From Pithys albifrons albifrons (lineage: Eukaryota; Chordata; Aves; Passeriformes; Thamnophilidae): 64,000 nt of DNA. Where the stretch lies: assembly GCF_047495875.1 (NCBI RefSeq), contig NC_092471.1, positions 19,990,501 through 20,054,500 on the forward strand, given 5' to 3'. How positions within the stretch are numbered: position 1 is the stretch's first letter; the number at the start of each line of letters is the position of its first letter. Under the pieces are notes generated by a model. It searched no databases. It was given only the letters and a program-made list of their open reading frames with translations, and was not told the DNA's origin. Position numbers and translations under genes: made by a program. Shown in pieces: positions 14,801-27,744 of the stretch.

Positions 14801-17800
14801 AAAGGCATAATGAAAAGCCTTCCCTGAGCATGCACAGCATGAACAGGCTTTTACTTTCAGATTTCTAGAAGGAAATCAAACCAGGTCATGAAAAGATCTT
14901 TATTAGGACTAGATAGGACAGAGCTGGTCCTTGTGAAAGCTTTTTCTGCTTTCTGGTGAATCTGGGAGGATGGTGTGGTTCCTCTGTGTCCAGGTCTGCT
15001 CTGCAGAGAAACCTCAATGTAAGTTTAGGGATTTCAAAAGCTCTGAATGTACAACTGTGACCTTCCATTTCCCAGCATCACCCATTCATTTGTTCATTGT
15101 TGTACTCAGCAAAGTTGTGCCTGATGTGTGAACTGTGGCCTCTGCTAAATGAAGCTGCTTTTTCCCCAACTCAATCCCAGCAGGCAGTTGAACACCTCCC
15201 AAAATCTTCCATGCATGTGGCACTAACTGAGCTGCTGTCAGCAGTCTCAGAGGCAGGACTTGGCCATGGCAGGTGTGGAGATTTGTCTGTGTTTGCACCC
15301 TTGAAAGAGCCATTCCTGGGCAGTTGCCAGATGTTTGTTCAGGTCTGTAAATTATGAAAATTTAACCTCTACAGCTCTTACAAAAATTAGGACAAGAGGC
15401 ATTTAAGTCTAACTACTCTCCAAACCTGGAAGAAGAAATAATATTCAGAGGGTTGGTGGTTCACCAGTTTGACAAAGAGGACTTGTATGTTTATTTGAGG
15501 AAAGACTATTATTTGGTATGTTATTCTGTAACACCAAAATGTTCTAACTTGCTGAAGGTTGGCCACATATTGCAGCTGTCACAGAGAAGAACTGAAAAAC
15601 TCTCCTGACAGCAAAATCATCTCTGACTAGTCTTGTCATGCACAAATTTGTAAAAAGCAGCTTAAGACTGGTGTGTTGGTCAAGGACAAGGGCTCTGCTG
15701 TGTTGGTGTGATGTGTGTGGCAGGCAGCAAATGGCAGGATCGTTCTTTCAGTCACTTTTGGTGCCTTGTGCCTCTGACAGAATGATCTCCTGGACAAAGA
15801 CAGGAAATATGTTGAAAGCTAAACAGGTTGCACTGTTCTAACAACGTTCAAGAATGATTTAGTGAGTCTGTCAGTTCCCTTAACTTCGTGTTCCCTGTCA
15901 ATCTTCTTGCCAGCAAGAGGAGAGGCTTGAGAAGGCAAAGGCAAAGTGCAGGGCATGACTGATGGGCTTTCTACAGACAACAAAACCTGGAGAGAAGTGA
16001 CACCTCCTGTATTGGTTTCAGCCAATGTTCTGTCTTCCCACTGAAGGTCTGCAGTGATTTGGAGTCAGCTTTATGTCACTGGGGAGAAGTATATCGTGTT
16101 ATTTCACCTTGAATGACACTCTGAAATAACAAACTCTGTAGGAAAACCGTTGCTACAGATTCTCTCAGGTACAGAAGTGGTCATTGGTATTTACCTGATT
16201 TTTATGAATTTTGATTTCACTTCTGTGGCTTAGAGAAGCAAGTTATGAAACTCTACATAGAAAAAAACTGAAATTCCACACCCTTGCACCTCCTGTGGAT
16301 GCATTAGGTCCATCATTATTCAGATGAGGTGACTGAGAACACAGTTACCTCCTAAGTCTTTGCTAAGGAGAAGTGAGATGAATAGATGGGTTAATCACAA
16401 CACCCCCCAAACTGAGATCTTGTGCAGACTGACATTGAAAAGTTGTGACTGCACTTTTTGTTCTTATTCTTCACAAAGCTCATCTGGCTGAGCAAACATG
16501 TTCCAGCAAAGTGTGTGTCCTCCTCATGCTGCAGCAATGATATTACTGGGGAGCAGAGGTGGCCTTTAGAATGTGAGAAGAGTTTGTAGTGTGCTAGTCT
16601 GTTCTTTCATGGGTATTGGAGTAAATTTATTCATTCAGAAGAAGGTAAAAAGAAGAAAGAAAAAAACCCCCAAATCCTATAGATTCAGCATAAATGTATC
16701 TCAGGTCAGAGGGGAAACAAAGGAAAATTATGTTTAGAACTTTCTATGAACAGTAATTGGGTAAAGTAGGTATGTATTTAAAAATACTTGTGAATGACTT
16801 TTAAAGTTTTCATGTTTGCTTTACTTACCACTTATTTAATGTAAATGTTAGCAATTCACTGGGGAGAATAAACCCATCCTTTCACTTAAAGTCAATACCT
16901 TTCCCACTTCAGCTGAAGCCCTGAGAGCTCACAGGATTCCTTTCCAAGATCAGTAACTCCTGAAGTGCTGCCTGCATGAGGACTTAGGAAACCCTCAAGG
17001 ATTTGTCTCTGAACAGTTTTTAGCCTGAGTGTTCTTGCAGTGCTGCTGAGGGTGTGCCTGATATCTCCTGCTCAGCTCTTGGAATTCAGGTGTGTGTTGG
17101 GAATTCACTGGCTCTCCTCAAGGTGTATTGCTCTTGTTCAGCACTCTGCCTTTGGAAACCCAGCCCAGACCTACTTCATCTTTGTACCAGAACAGATGTT
17201 TGTTGGAATACACTGCTCAGGAATTTATTTATCAACTGCAGTCTGCTAAAAAAACCACTGAGAAGTTTTGCTTCTGTTGGGCTCTTGCTCAGGGTGTTCT
17301 GGTGGGTTGTTTGCTCCAGGAGCACAACTCAGCACCTTGACTTTATTCAATGCCAAATTTAGTACTCTTGAATCCTGCTCACACAGGCCATAAATACAAC
17401 CCACATGTTTAAGCACTCTGAGTCAAAATGAATTTAATTTCAAGCTTAGAGACTTCATAATTGCTTCTTCCATGGGGAGGCATCCAGGATTTGCCAGCAC
17501 CTGCCTTTGTCCTGGGATATGTGGGACCTCTTTTATTCAAATATTTAAGCAAGTCCAACATGAGTGTATTAAAACCATGAGTTTTGCTGGAACTGTGGCA
17601 GGCTTTGAGATGTTATTCAGTCTTTCTTTTTGCCAGCATTCACATCACTGCTGAATTTCCAATTGCTGCTGCTTGAGCTGACTTCATGTCTGCCATCATC
17701 AGAGAGATGTGTTATGGATAGAAGACCTTTAGTTAAGATTCACATGTCATCATAATTTAAAATATTTTAAGAACAGATTAGACAAAATTCTGTCTCATTT

Positions 17801-20392
17801 AAGGCCATATGTTCCTCTGGGGAGGATCTGAAGTTTGTTTTATTCCCCAGCTGAGGGTTTGAGCAGTTTGGGTGACACCAGGTTTCCTTCCTCGTCCAGC
17901 TCAGCTACGTGATGTCCTTAACAGCAGGAATGCTGCCATTTGGATTTGCATCAGTGCTTCCCTGCTGGTGCTCACAGGCATCTGAGGAGCAGCTGTGTTT
18001 TTGATATGATATTCATTTGGAAAAAAATATTATCTTGTGGAAGTGTCTGATGAGAAATGTTGAGTTGCAGTCCCAAGTTCCGCAGCTTCCCGTCCAACTG
18101 CTTTGTCTCATTTCTTCCTTTCTTTTTCCTGGTGCAGAAAGTGCTTCATTAACATGGTGAACAACCATTAGGTGTTTATCCTCTGCAGCTCACACCCCAG
18201 CAGCAGAATGTAAATGAATTTGCAGTCACTAACAAGGTTGAACTTTAAAATGAAATATGCTCCAAGAGAGGACTTTTTATTCATCTCACTGTTTGCAACA
18301 CTGCAAACTGGAGGCTGGTGTTTCTTATCTAGAATATCTGGTCTCACAGGACTCCCTGGTTCTCTGCAGCAGGCATCAAACTAGGCCACATACAGATCCT
18401 CTCTCCTGTCTTGGGCTAATTTAGAAATGGGGCTCTTTGAGTATTGCCCACTGGAATTTCCTGTAAGAGCAATCAAAGTGATGCAACCACTGCATTTCCA
18501 TTCTTCCTTGGAAGAGCTTGTCCGTGGTACAAATGGAGGCAGAAAGGTTTGGCTGGCCCTGGAAGTTGGTTCTGCTACTTGGTCCTCAGCAGGAGCATCC
18601 TCAGGACTTGGGAGTGCAGGAGGAAGATTTTGAAAGTCCAGTTCTTTGCATGTCATTTCATGTTGCTGAGGTCAGAGTAAAGAAGATCACTCCCCTGAAT
18701 GCTGTGATCCATTGTACCAAGTGTTACAGACTGCTTGGGTGGCTGGAGAGTGGGCATGAAGCTTCTGGGGTAAGACACTGAGATGTGGCATTGATTGATA
18801 AACCCAAGTCTGTGGTAGGACTGACAGTGTAGGAATTTTCATGGGAGGAAAGAAATCCTAACTAATTGATTCAGAAAATTCAAGGACAAAGGGTGTGCTC
18901 TGCCCAGTCCATCTGCAGTGTTGGGGTGTGTGGGGTGGTCATTCCTGGTGCTGTGCCTGAGTGGGTCACCTCTGCCAGTGACCTGGGGGGGAGATGAGGG
19001 GCCAGACCTGCAGCTCCCACCCTGCCTGGCCACACTGTGTTCTCCAGCACTGGGTGAGAGGTGTGTCTTCAGAGGCATCTCCCTCCAATCTGCCAGAGAG
19101 GAGATGCAGGGCAGCACCTCTGTGGGATGGGACAGGACCTCCAGTTGAGTGGAGAATGGCAGTGGCATTTATCCTTTTCATGGGACACTTGGCTTCTCAG
19201 GAAATCCACATTCATTGCAGCTCTAGCTAAAATACAGACTGATGCTACTGCATCAGACACTGCAGTTGCCTGACTGTCACACAGACTGCAAAGATCTCAC
19301 TCAGTTCATATGAAAATCTGCCTTTCCAAAGCCAAAATAGCTTTACTTGTAGAGGGCAACAGCACATAATAATCCCCTCAGACCCAGTCACCCTGCAGGT
19401 GTTCAGCTGCTGTGTTTGAGATGCTCTGGGGGGCAGTGCTGTTGGTGAATCTGACCTACTGAAATGAGTGTCAGATGGGAACTAAAGTTGATTTCATGGC
19501 TCCCTTTTCATATTTGGCTCTCAGTGGTAACTTCCTTGGGAGCTGGTGTAGCTCACTGATAGAAGAACTCTGTTCTGCTTATTAACACAGGGCTCAGCAG
19601 TTGCAAATTAGTGGTTATTCATCTATGAAGAGCATTCACTCTCCCCATCCACAGCAAGAGCACAGACAAGAACTCCAACCAACTCCAAACAGAAGAGGCT
19701 GTTGGCAGCCATCAGGATAATCAGAATAAAGGCAGAGAGATGCAGTGCTCAGCCCCTGTGATGTCTATCAGGGAGCTATTTCAGTTGCTCCCTGAGGCAT
19801 TCATATCTCAGCCCATCTGTGTCTGATCCTAAATTACTTATGACTGTGAGAGATCAGGGATTTCCCCATAGATAAGGGGAGGGGGGTGGAACATAATTTT
19901 TGTATTTTTGATATTTATATTAATGGCACAGCATGCAGGAAGCATTTAATTCCCAATAAGAATTTAGGTGACTTAAAAATGCCAGTAAATATTAGTCATT
20001 AAGAATAAGACACTCCATCCAGCAGCTGCTTTTTTCCCTTAAAAATTTTCTCCTTGGTGAAGGATTAGGTAGCAATGAGCACCATGAACACTGAAAATTA
20101 AATTCTCTAATGGCACAATCCAGCTGCAAGCCAAATGTTACACAAAGACCCTGGCAAGACAGGAGGAAAGAGAGAACATAAAAGACTTTGTCCTGCAGTA
20201 GTGTCTACCCTCCGAGTGCTTCCCAGCTATGACTGGAGTTTCTGATCTCACTTCTTGGAAAGGCAAAGGTACTTACCCATTTTCAGAGGCCAGGAGACAG
20301 CATCCTGCTCACAGGTCACACAGGGATGGTGTTGTCACCAGAAGGGACATCTTGCCTCCCAGTCACTAAGTCAACTGTATCTTCAGCTTGGG
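14801..20392 (+). other. Long intron stretch, nothing recognised
   Basis: About 5.6 kb of intron in which I recognise no exon, RNA gene or repeat family. Open frames in it (for example at 18381-18781 and 18839-19260, on both strands) overlap one another without a convincing domain. Confidence 0.45.
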
Positions 20393-21113
20393 TGTGCTGG
20401 TTTAAAGGGGAACCGGCAGGAGAAACGAACCCGACACAAAAGAGATTGTAACTCAGAGTTACAATTTAATAAAAAATATTTCAATCAATGCAATGATACA
20501 AAAAGAAATTGGTTTTAACCCACAAATCCACAAGTATAACCCAGCCCCCTGGGGCACAAACACAGGGGGGTTTGGTGGCCCCTGTGCTGAGCCCCACGTG
20601 GTTCCCCCGAGTCCAAAGGCAAAGGAAGGGACAAACCTGTTGGTGCAGATGATGGCACAGTCTGGTGCAGAGTGGTGGGCTTCTCCTGGCCAGGGTCTGC
20701 TCCTCCTCTGGATCCAATGAGTGGTCCCAGAGGTCCCCAAACCCCAAGATTGTCTCCCCTCAGGTTTGGATGGGAGCCCCCAGTGCCTCCCCCAGGGCAG
20801 GGAGTTCCACACTGGGGGATCTGACTCTGGCAGTCAGGGGGGATTTTGGAATGGTTGGTGGCCCCTGAGCAGAGCTGAGCCCTCAGGTGGGTGTGGAGGT
20901 GCCAAGGAGTCCCTGCAGGGCAGTTCTCCCAGCTCCTCTGCCAGGCTTCTTTCCCAGCCAGCTCCCAGCCTGAGGGCTCAGCTGTGCCCTGGGCAGCTGC
21001 TGCCAATGGGCCATTGGGAACAGTTGCTGGGCAATGGCCCAGAGGGTTTAGAATGCACAGCTTTGGTCACCCCCACACAGGGAGAAACTGGTCCCACCTG
21101 CTGAACGAGGACA
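20393..21113 (-). mobile_element. Solo LTR, family A (about 721 bp)
   Basis: It starts TGTGCTGGTTTAAAGGGG and ends CTGAACGAGGACA on the + strand. The flanks TTGGG and TAGGG match at 4 of 5. It is closely similar to the copies at 6918, 24329 and 63241. Confidence 0.87.
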
Positions 21114-22614
21114 TAGGGGCAGCTTCTGCTCAAGAGATCGTGGAGAAGGGAATTGCTTTTGGGATTGCTCCAGAAATGCATCTGCAGGCTTGTCTACAGG
21201 TGGGAACCACCCTGGGCAGATTTCTGGCAGCACTGCCATGGGCTCCATACCATCCATTGTGATTTAATCCCAGCTGGCAACTCAGCCCCACGCAGCCACT
21301 CGCTCTCTGCCCTACAGTGGGATGAGGGAGAGAACCAGAAAAGTGAGAAAATTGATTGGCTGAGATCAAGACAGGTGACAGGTGAAGCAAAAGCCAAGTG
21401 TGCAAGCAAAGCAGAGCAAGGAATTCATTCACCCCTTCCCAAGGCAGGCAGGTGCTCAGAGCTCTGTAACACTCCTCAGTGGTTTGGAAGGACAAATGCC
21501 ATCACTGCAAGCATCCCCCCAGTTCCTCCTTCTCCCCCAGCTGGATACACTCATCATGAAGCCACACAGTTGGGATGTCCCTGTTGAAGTTGAGATCAGC
21601 TGTGTCCCCCTTCCTTGGGCACCCCCAGCTCCCTCACTGTGGGGCAGCAGGAGGAGCAGAAAAGGCTTTGGCTCCATGCAAGTAACAAAAACATCCCTGT
21701 TTTATCAACCCCGTGTCCAGCACAAATGCAGAACACAGCCCCACACCAGCAGCTGTGAGAAAAGCTCCTATTGCAGCCCAAACCAGCACAGCATCAAATG
21801 TTTAGTTCCAAGGTTAGCTGAACTGAGGACAAATGCCACCCTTTGGAGGCATTTCTTTTCATTCAGCCAAGTTTGTGGGATGTTGCCTTGTGCTGCTGTT
21901 TGTAACAGAGGTTGGAGGCTCACACAATTCCTTGGAAAAAATGCTTGATACTTGTTAAGCATTGGGGAAATAGTGTTTGATAGTCATATATTCTCTTAAA
22001 CCAGTAGAGCTTCTGGTGCAGCACATCTGCCTCTGATTCTGGACCATCTACAAAACTGGGACAATAATCAGCTTTTTAAATTATCACAATCTCTGCTTTT
22101 CATTGTGCAGAAACTTTAACTGATACCAAACCCTGTCACATTCATGTGAAATGATAAAAGGCTCTGATATACAGGTGCCCTATTTTTATCTGTGGCACAT
22201 GAAAGGCTTTGCAAAAAAGGTGAGAAAACGTATTTGGGCCTCTGCTTATGTGGAAAACAAACTTTGCCTTGGGAAAGGCCTTGGCATAAATAGTGTTGAA
22301 GGCGTCAACTTGCTTTTCCAGATCTCAGGTCTACTGTTTGCACCCAAGAAATTTCCCTGACTTTATAAAAAAATTTGAAATGATAAAAGTTTGACAATAT
22401 TATTAGAGTTTCAGGGCTACTTCACACCTTGAAGGGCTGAAACTAAGTTTTTTCTTGTTCTTGTATCTTTTGTGCATTGATTTAGGACTGTGAATCCTAA
22501 ATGACCTTTAATGAGTTGAACATGAGGTTCTTTAGTCAATGAATTTGATGGCTTAGTCTAAGTAGCAACACCCAGAAGGAAAGTGAGCAAAAAGCAATTG
22601 ATTCTTTAGCCAGC
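21114..22614 (+). other. Intron sequence, nothing recognised
   Basis: No supported gene. The 188-codon + frame at 21382-21948 overlaps several minus-strand frames and shows no domain that I recognise. Confidence 0.45.
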
Positions 22615-22872
22615 ACACCAATGGCATTACTGAAGATTTAAGTGCCAATATTTAGTGGTTTTAAATCTGTGGTTAGTCAGTTGGACCAATACAAGTTGGA
22701 AAAGTCTTACAGTGGTGAGTGTGTGGGTTTACCTTTAATAAAGACACCAATGGCATTACTGAAGATTTAAGTGCCAATATTTAGTAGTTTTAAATCTGTG
22801 GTTAGTCAGTTGAACCAATACAAGTTGGAAAAGTCTTACAGTGGTGAGTGTGTGGGTTTACCTTTAATAAAG
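22615..22872. repeat. Recent 129-bp tandem duplication
   Basis: Two nearly identical 129-bp units (22615-22743 and 22744-22872) differ at about two positions. ACACC begins each unit and recurs after the second. The near-identity indicates a young duplication or copy-number polymorphism. Confidence 0.95.
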
Positions 22873-23963
22873 ACACCGTTTGGTGGTTTGTGGCATTAGG
22901 GAGAGTCTCTTTCTGTGCTGTGCTTAAATTTCCCCAGGGCCATTTTCAGTGAGGTTGGGACTGGCTTGATTGGAAAATTTAATGGCTTTTTCCATCTCAA
23001 TTCCCTTTTGCCAACCTGCTCTTTAAAGCTGCTCTTTCATGATGTGTGAATTTCTCTCCATTTGAAGAACTAACATCAGATACAACTGAGAAAGCAGATT
23101 TTAGAAATGAGCTATTAGGCAGAGAAGAGGCACTTTTAAGATGCTTGCAAGTTGCACAGCAACCAGAGGAACATACAGTCATTTGATTTCTCAAATGACT
23201 TTGACTTTGACTCAGGGGAAAAACAGTTTTATTCTCCCCTTAGAGCTTTCTATCATATGTGATAGGGAGAAAATGTGTTTATAACATTTTCTCCCTCAGA
23301 AAAAAAAAAAAAGGGCAAAAAAAAAAAGAGTTGTGCCTCATCTCAGAGAAGCAGCAGCTGTAAATCTGTGCAGAACACATCCAATAACAGCTCCTGTTTG
23401 GGATCTTGTTTATTGTTGCAATGATACATAAAAATGCAGCTTCACAAATGCCAGATAGTCATCTTGGAGACCTTATTTTCAGTGCTAATTTGGGCCATTC
23501 TGTATGTTTGAACGACCCAGTCTAAAAGTGGTCTGATTCTGATATAAACATCCTGTTATAACATATAAAATATATCAACCAAATCTAAAAATACTTACAG
23601 AAGTCAATGACTTCATCACACTGAGCAAGTAATTTTTCCTTTCTCTTGGCCTTGGTTTAGTCATTTTGACCACGGGGGTGAGGGTGCTCTGCTTGTACAG
23701 AATGCTCTGAGAAATGCACTGGAAAGTCTTGCTGGTACTGGGCAGGTTTTGTGCTGAATGAATATTTTAAAAATATTTGAAAAATCTTTTATTAAAATAA
23801 TGCCTCTTTCACACTGAATCTGTTTGCCTGGTGACTAAAAACTATTGGAATTTTTTATAGGTATCATTAGATATGATGAGAAGAGCCTTGTACCTGTCTC
23901 ATAAATGCAACATGGGGTGGCTGACTCTGTATGGGTCACTGAGGGCCATAGTAATATATATCT

Positions 23964-23966
<3 letters not shown>
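22873..23966 (+). other. Intron sequence, nothing recognised
   Basis: AT-rich intron with short A-tracts at about 23299-23330. No gene or family repeat. Confidence 0.5.
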
Positions 23967-24019
<53 letters not shown>

Positions 24020-24180
24020 TCCACACATGCATTTATGTTTATATATCTCCATATATATTTATTTATGTATTTATATATTTAAATACTTTTTATATATTTA
24101 TATTTATGTTTTATGTATATATGTGTATATATAGATGTATATATGTATATATATTCATGCTATATATGCTCCTATCAGAT
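23967..24180. repeat. (AT)n microsatellite with flanking AT-rich simple sequence
   Basis: A pure AT run covers 23967-24009, followed by a short AC run (24009-24019). Degenerate TATATTTATG-type sequence continues to about 24180. It is slippage-prone; the pure tract may vary between individuals or be miscounted in assembly. Confidence 0.95.
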
Positions 24181-24328
24181 ATAGGCATATATTATAGAAG
24201 CATAGAGGCTTCTTCCAGGGGCAAAAAATCATAAGGATGGGGTGGCAAAACAGAAGGTCTCTTGTATTCAGTAGCCCTTTGCTACCACAGCAAAATCCTC
24301 CACAGAACTGGTTTAAATTGTAGTGGTG

Positions 24329-25047
24329 TGTCCCAGTTTAGCAGGTGGGACCAGTTTGTCCCTGTGTGGGTGTGACCAAAGCTGTGCATTCTAAACCCTC
24401 TGGGCCATTGCCCAGCAACTGTTCCCAAGGGCCCATTGGCAGCAGCTGCCCAGGGCACAGCTGAGCCCTCAGGCTGGGAGCTGGCTGGGAAAGAAGCCTG
24501 GCAGAGGAGCTGGGAGAACTGCCCTGCAGGGACTCCTTGGCACCTCCACACCCACCTGAGGGCTCAGCTCTGCTCAGGGGCCACCAACCATTCCAAAATC
24601 CCCCCTGACTGCCAGAGTCAGATCCCCCAGTGTGGAACTCCCTGCCCTGGGGGAGGCACTGGGGGCTCCCACCCAAACCTGAGGGGAGACAATCTTGGGC
24701 TTTGGGGACTTCTGGAACCACTCCTGGGATCCAGAGGAGGAGCAGACCCTGGCCAGGAGGAGCCCCCCACTCTCCACCAGACTGTGCCATCATCTGCACC
24801 AACAGGTTTGTCCCTTCCTTTTCCTTTGGACTTGGGGGACCCACGTGGGGCTCAGCACAGGGGCCACCAAACCCCCCTGTGTTTGTGCCCCAGGGGGTGG
24901 GTTACACTGCTGGGTTTGGGGGTTAAACCCAATTTCTCTTTGTGCCATTGCATTGATTGTAATATTGTTATTAAATTGTTACTCTGATTGATAATCTCTC
25001 TTGTGGTGGGTACATTTCTCCTGCTGCTTTACCTTTAAACCAGCACA
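24329..25047 (+). mobile_element. Solo LTR, family A (719 bp), the only copy in sense orientation
   Basis: It begins TGTCCCAGTTTAGCAGG and ends ACCTTTAAACCAGCACA. A perfect 5-bp target duplication TGGTG flanks it (24324-24328 and 25048-25052). This is the reverse orientation to the other nine family A copies. It carries a 183-codon open frame matching the minus-strand frames of the other copies. Confidence 0.92.
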
Positions 25048-25154
25048 TGGTGAAAGGGTGTTTTGCCTGACAAAACATTCCCTGAGGGCACTGAAAATTG
25101 ATAGTGGCACTACCTCCCTCCAGAGACCCCTCTGAAATGAGCCAAGTTCACAGG

Positions 25155-25282
25155 GAATCACAGAATATCCTGAGTTGGAAGGGCCACATAAGGAGCACTG
25201 AGTTCAACTCTTGAGTATGGTGACCAAACCCACCTCTTTTGTGTTATCAGCACCTTGCTCTGACCAACTGAGTTGATCTCCT
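25155..25282 (-). mobile_element. tRNA-derived SINE with CR1-like tail
   Basis: The minus strand reads as a diverged tRNA head: an A-box-like ATCAACTCAGTTGGTCAGAG, then a B-box-like GGGTTTGGTC. It ends in CCTTCCAACTCAGGATATTC and TGTGATTC, the CR1-type tail that lets such SINEs use CR1 enzymes. It resembles the tRNA-Ile-derived SINE type of songbirds. It is more decayed than the 25.6- and 52.0-kb copies. Confidence 0.75.
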
Positions 25283-25593
25283 GTTATCTTCATGTTAATC
25301 CTTGCTTTGAATGTCCTTCATAAGTGGTCTCTTCTCCTTCATCTCTGCTGCTACAACTGTTGTGGTGCCCATGGGAAGTGTGATTCTTTCTGATAGGGAT
25401 GTGTCCAATCATACATGCAGTTAGATCGCCACAGGAGTATGTTTATCCATAACTCTTTATCTATGCTAAGAAAATTTTTCTGGTTTAATTATAGCACAGT
25501 GAGTAGAACAAGCACCCCCAGAGCAATGGCTGAGATTTTCTTTGGAATTTGCAGTGCCCAGTGAGAAATCTGAGTTTAGTCAATCCCACAATC

Positions 25594-25735
25594 AAGAATC
25601 AGACTGTTCTGAGTTGGAAGGGACCCACAAGGATCATCGAGTCCAACTCTTAAGTCAATGGCCCACCCAGGGGATTGAACCCATGACCTTGGCATTATTA
25701 CAGCCAAGTTTGAACCAACTGAGCTGATCTCAGGG
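25594..25735 (-). mobile_element. tRNA-derived SINE with CR1-like tail
   Basis: Minus strand: A box within GATCAGCTCAGTTGGTTC, B box GGTTCAATCCC (25672-25682), then GAGTTGGACTCGATGATCC and CCTTCCAACTCAGAACAG. The order is tRNA head, short body, CR1-like tail. It lies about 310 bp from the 25.16-kb copy in the same orientation. Confidence 0.85.
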
Positions 25736-26748
25736 TCCAGCATAACTTCACTAAGAGGGATTAAAAATCAAATACATAAAGAAAAACACAGTTCTCTTGG
25801 TCTTGCAGCATCTCTAGTTAGCTCTGGGTCTGAAAAGCTTTGCAAACCTGGTTGTCCAGGCATGATCAGGAATATAAAGTCTTCTGGCTTAGGGTAGAAA
25901 TATTGTGGCTTGAGTTTGACTGTTAGAACAGCCTGAAGTGATTGCAGTCTGAGTACTCTGGTGTGGGCTCACTGAGATGCTGTAAATCACCATCCCAAAG
26001 CTCTTTTTTACAGAGCCAAAGTAAACTGTCAAGTGTCACTTTTGTTGCTGTGATCAAAGACTTCTTTCGGCCTCTGCTTGATCTCCTCCATGTTACAACA
26101 GCTCTCTCCATGGACAGCAAGGCAGGATTACAAACAAGCTGTGCTGGTCCCAGCAGGTGCCACCCTGCTGTGCCCCCTGCTCTGCTGGGCTGTCCCGTGC
26201 CCAGCACTGCCCACCCTGCACAGAGCCACGTGCAGCACCCCACACAGTGCTGGAGACATTCCCTCTCACACACACACACACCCCCTCAGAGGTCTGCACC
26301 TTTTTCTGTCTCATCTTTTAGTCACTTCTTAAAGATGCTGACAGTGATTTGTTCGAGGCAGTCGAAACCTGCAGCGTTCAGAAAGGAAACGTGTTCCAAC
26401 ACATGGGAAGAGAAACAGCTCATAGTAATTTTCCTTGTGGCACTTTTGCACAAGGCTTGGTGTGTGGTGAGTGGCTGATATACATAAGGATGCTTCAAAT
26501 AGGAAAAAAAAAGCTTTTTTTCTGTGACAAAAAGTCTTAAATCCTGTATAGAAAATAAGAGCAAAATCGGCCTCCTTTCCTCTGATGCAGGAAGGATTTT
26601 TGATTTTTTCCACATTTTGTAGATTTTAGGAACACAGTAGCTGTAGCAAAGTAGATTTTTTTTGTAGGTTAATATTTCTAGCAGTTTAAGTTTAATGTCT
26701 TTCTATCACTGCCCCTGCCCCAGAATGGGGAGCTCAAATTCTTTTAGT

Positions 26749-27146
26749 TGTTTAGACTCTCTTCAAGTTAAAGAGCTGAAGGATACCAGAAGACCTGCAG
26801 AATGAGACATAAACATAAGCAAACAACCTTGGGACTCAGAACATTGGAAGAACTCCAGAAACCAGAGGGAGAGGAGAATGATGAAGACAGAGGGTCTCAC
26901 TGACCTCAGACCCAAATCTTAAGGGGTTGGAACAGGGGTGGGACCAGGGCTGGACCAAGAGATGTGTAAAGTAATGATTGGGTGAACCATATGATAGAAA
27001 CCATATCAACCAGTGTTTGGGAGAGCACAGGCATGTCATCATGTGTTCCTGTGGGCCTTTGGACTGATATTAAAGGACTTTACTTTTCATCTTACCCTAT
27101 ACTAACGTGGCTCAGAGTCCTGCTTTGTTGGGGGTCTCTCACGGCA
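26749..27146 (+). mobile_element. Probable solo LTR, family D
   Basis: It is homologous, as an inverted copy, to 37474-37854. Both share a CCAGAAG-type 5' region, the AGGGGTTGG...GGGCTGGAC core, a GTAATGATTGG-like motif and an end in CTCTCACGGCA. No target duplication was found and the 5' boundary is approximate. An LTR is inferred from paired copies, length (about 400 bp) and the CA end. Confidence 0.55.
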
Positions 27147-27180
27147 TCACTCTGTCTCCAAAATATGCTTTTCCACCCCA

Positions 27181-27258
27181 TAGAATCATAGAATCAGCTG
27201 GGTTGGAAGAGACCTTTGAGATCAAGTCCACCCCATGGCTGGCCCTGAACGTATTAGG
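27181..27258 (-). mobile_element. CR1 3' terminal fragment
   Basis: TAGAATCATAGAATCAGCTG followed by GGTTGGAAGAGACCTTTGAG is the reverse complement of a CR1 3' end and tail. Confidence 0.8.
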
Positions 27259-27446
27259 AGGGTCTGTGTGTGCTCTGCCACATGTGTGAGGGGGAGTGCA
27301 CATGAAGTGTAGCAATGCATTCTCAATACGTGGCTTGGAGAATGGCATGCCAGATAATGGGCTGATGAAGAAAACACACCAGCCACTGAGAATCCTTTAA
27401 CAACTGATGTTTTTAATGTGGTTGGAGTGTGTATGTGTGTGTGTGT

Positions 27447-27742
27447 CGCTCGGCTTCGCGAAGATTTGGGCAGGGCTGTCCCCACGTGGGTGCCCTTCCA
27501 GCCTGGGCAGTGGATTTCAGGTGAGGCTCAGCGTGCACAGAACTGGCCCCACCGTTTCAGTCCTGAGGTTCGTCTGCCGCGGCCGAGCGAGCTTGGACAG
27601 TGCCAGGGAAGTCCTCAGGACTAGAACCTACAGCACCCGGCATTTCCCAGGAGGTCTCCCATCCAAGTACTAATCCGGGGCTGACCCTGCTGAGCTTCCG
27701 AGACCTGACGGGATCGGATGGCAGGGGGGCATTAACTGCCTT
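27447..27742 (-). mobile_element. 5S-rRNA-derived composite repeat (SINE-like)
   Basis: On the minus strand a 5S rRNA-like head (27627-27742) keeps the internal promoter region: GAAGCTCAGCAGGGTC and GTACTTGGATGGGAGACC. It is fused to a tail of about 180 bp with no 5S similarity (27447-27626), including AGTCCTGAGGACT and ACCTCAGGACTGAAACGGTG. The same head-tail junction occurs at 49.3-50.3 kb. Differences from ordinary 5S (for example GTCAGCCCCGGATTAG) argue against a working rRNA gene. A GT microsatellite adjoins the tail end. Confidence 0.8.
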
Positions 27743-27744
27743 GG

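Noticed and set aside
27627..27742. A functional 5S rRNA gene
   Set aside because: It has many changes in normally invariant 5S positions and is fused to a tail shared with another dispersed copy, so a retroposed derivative fits better.
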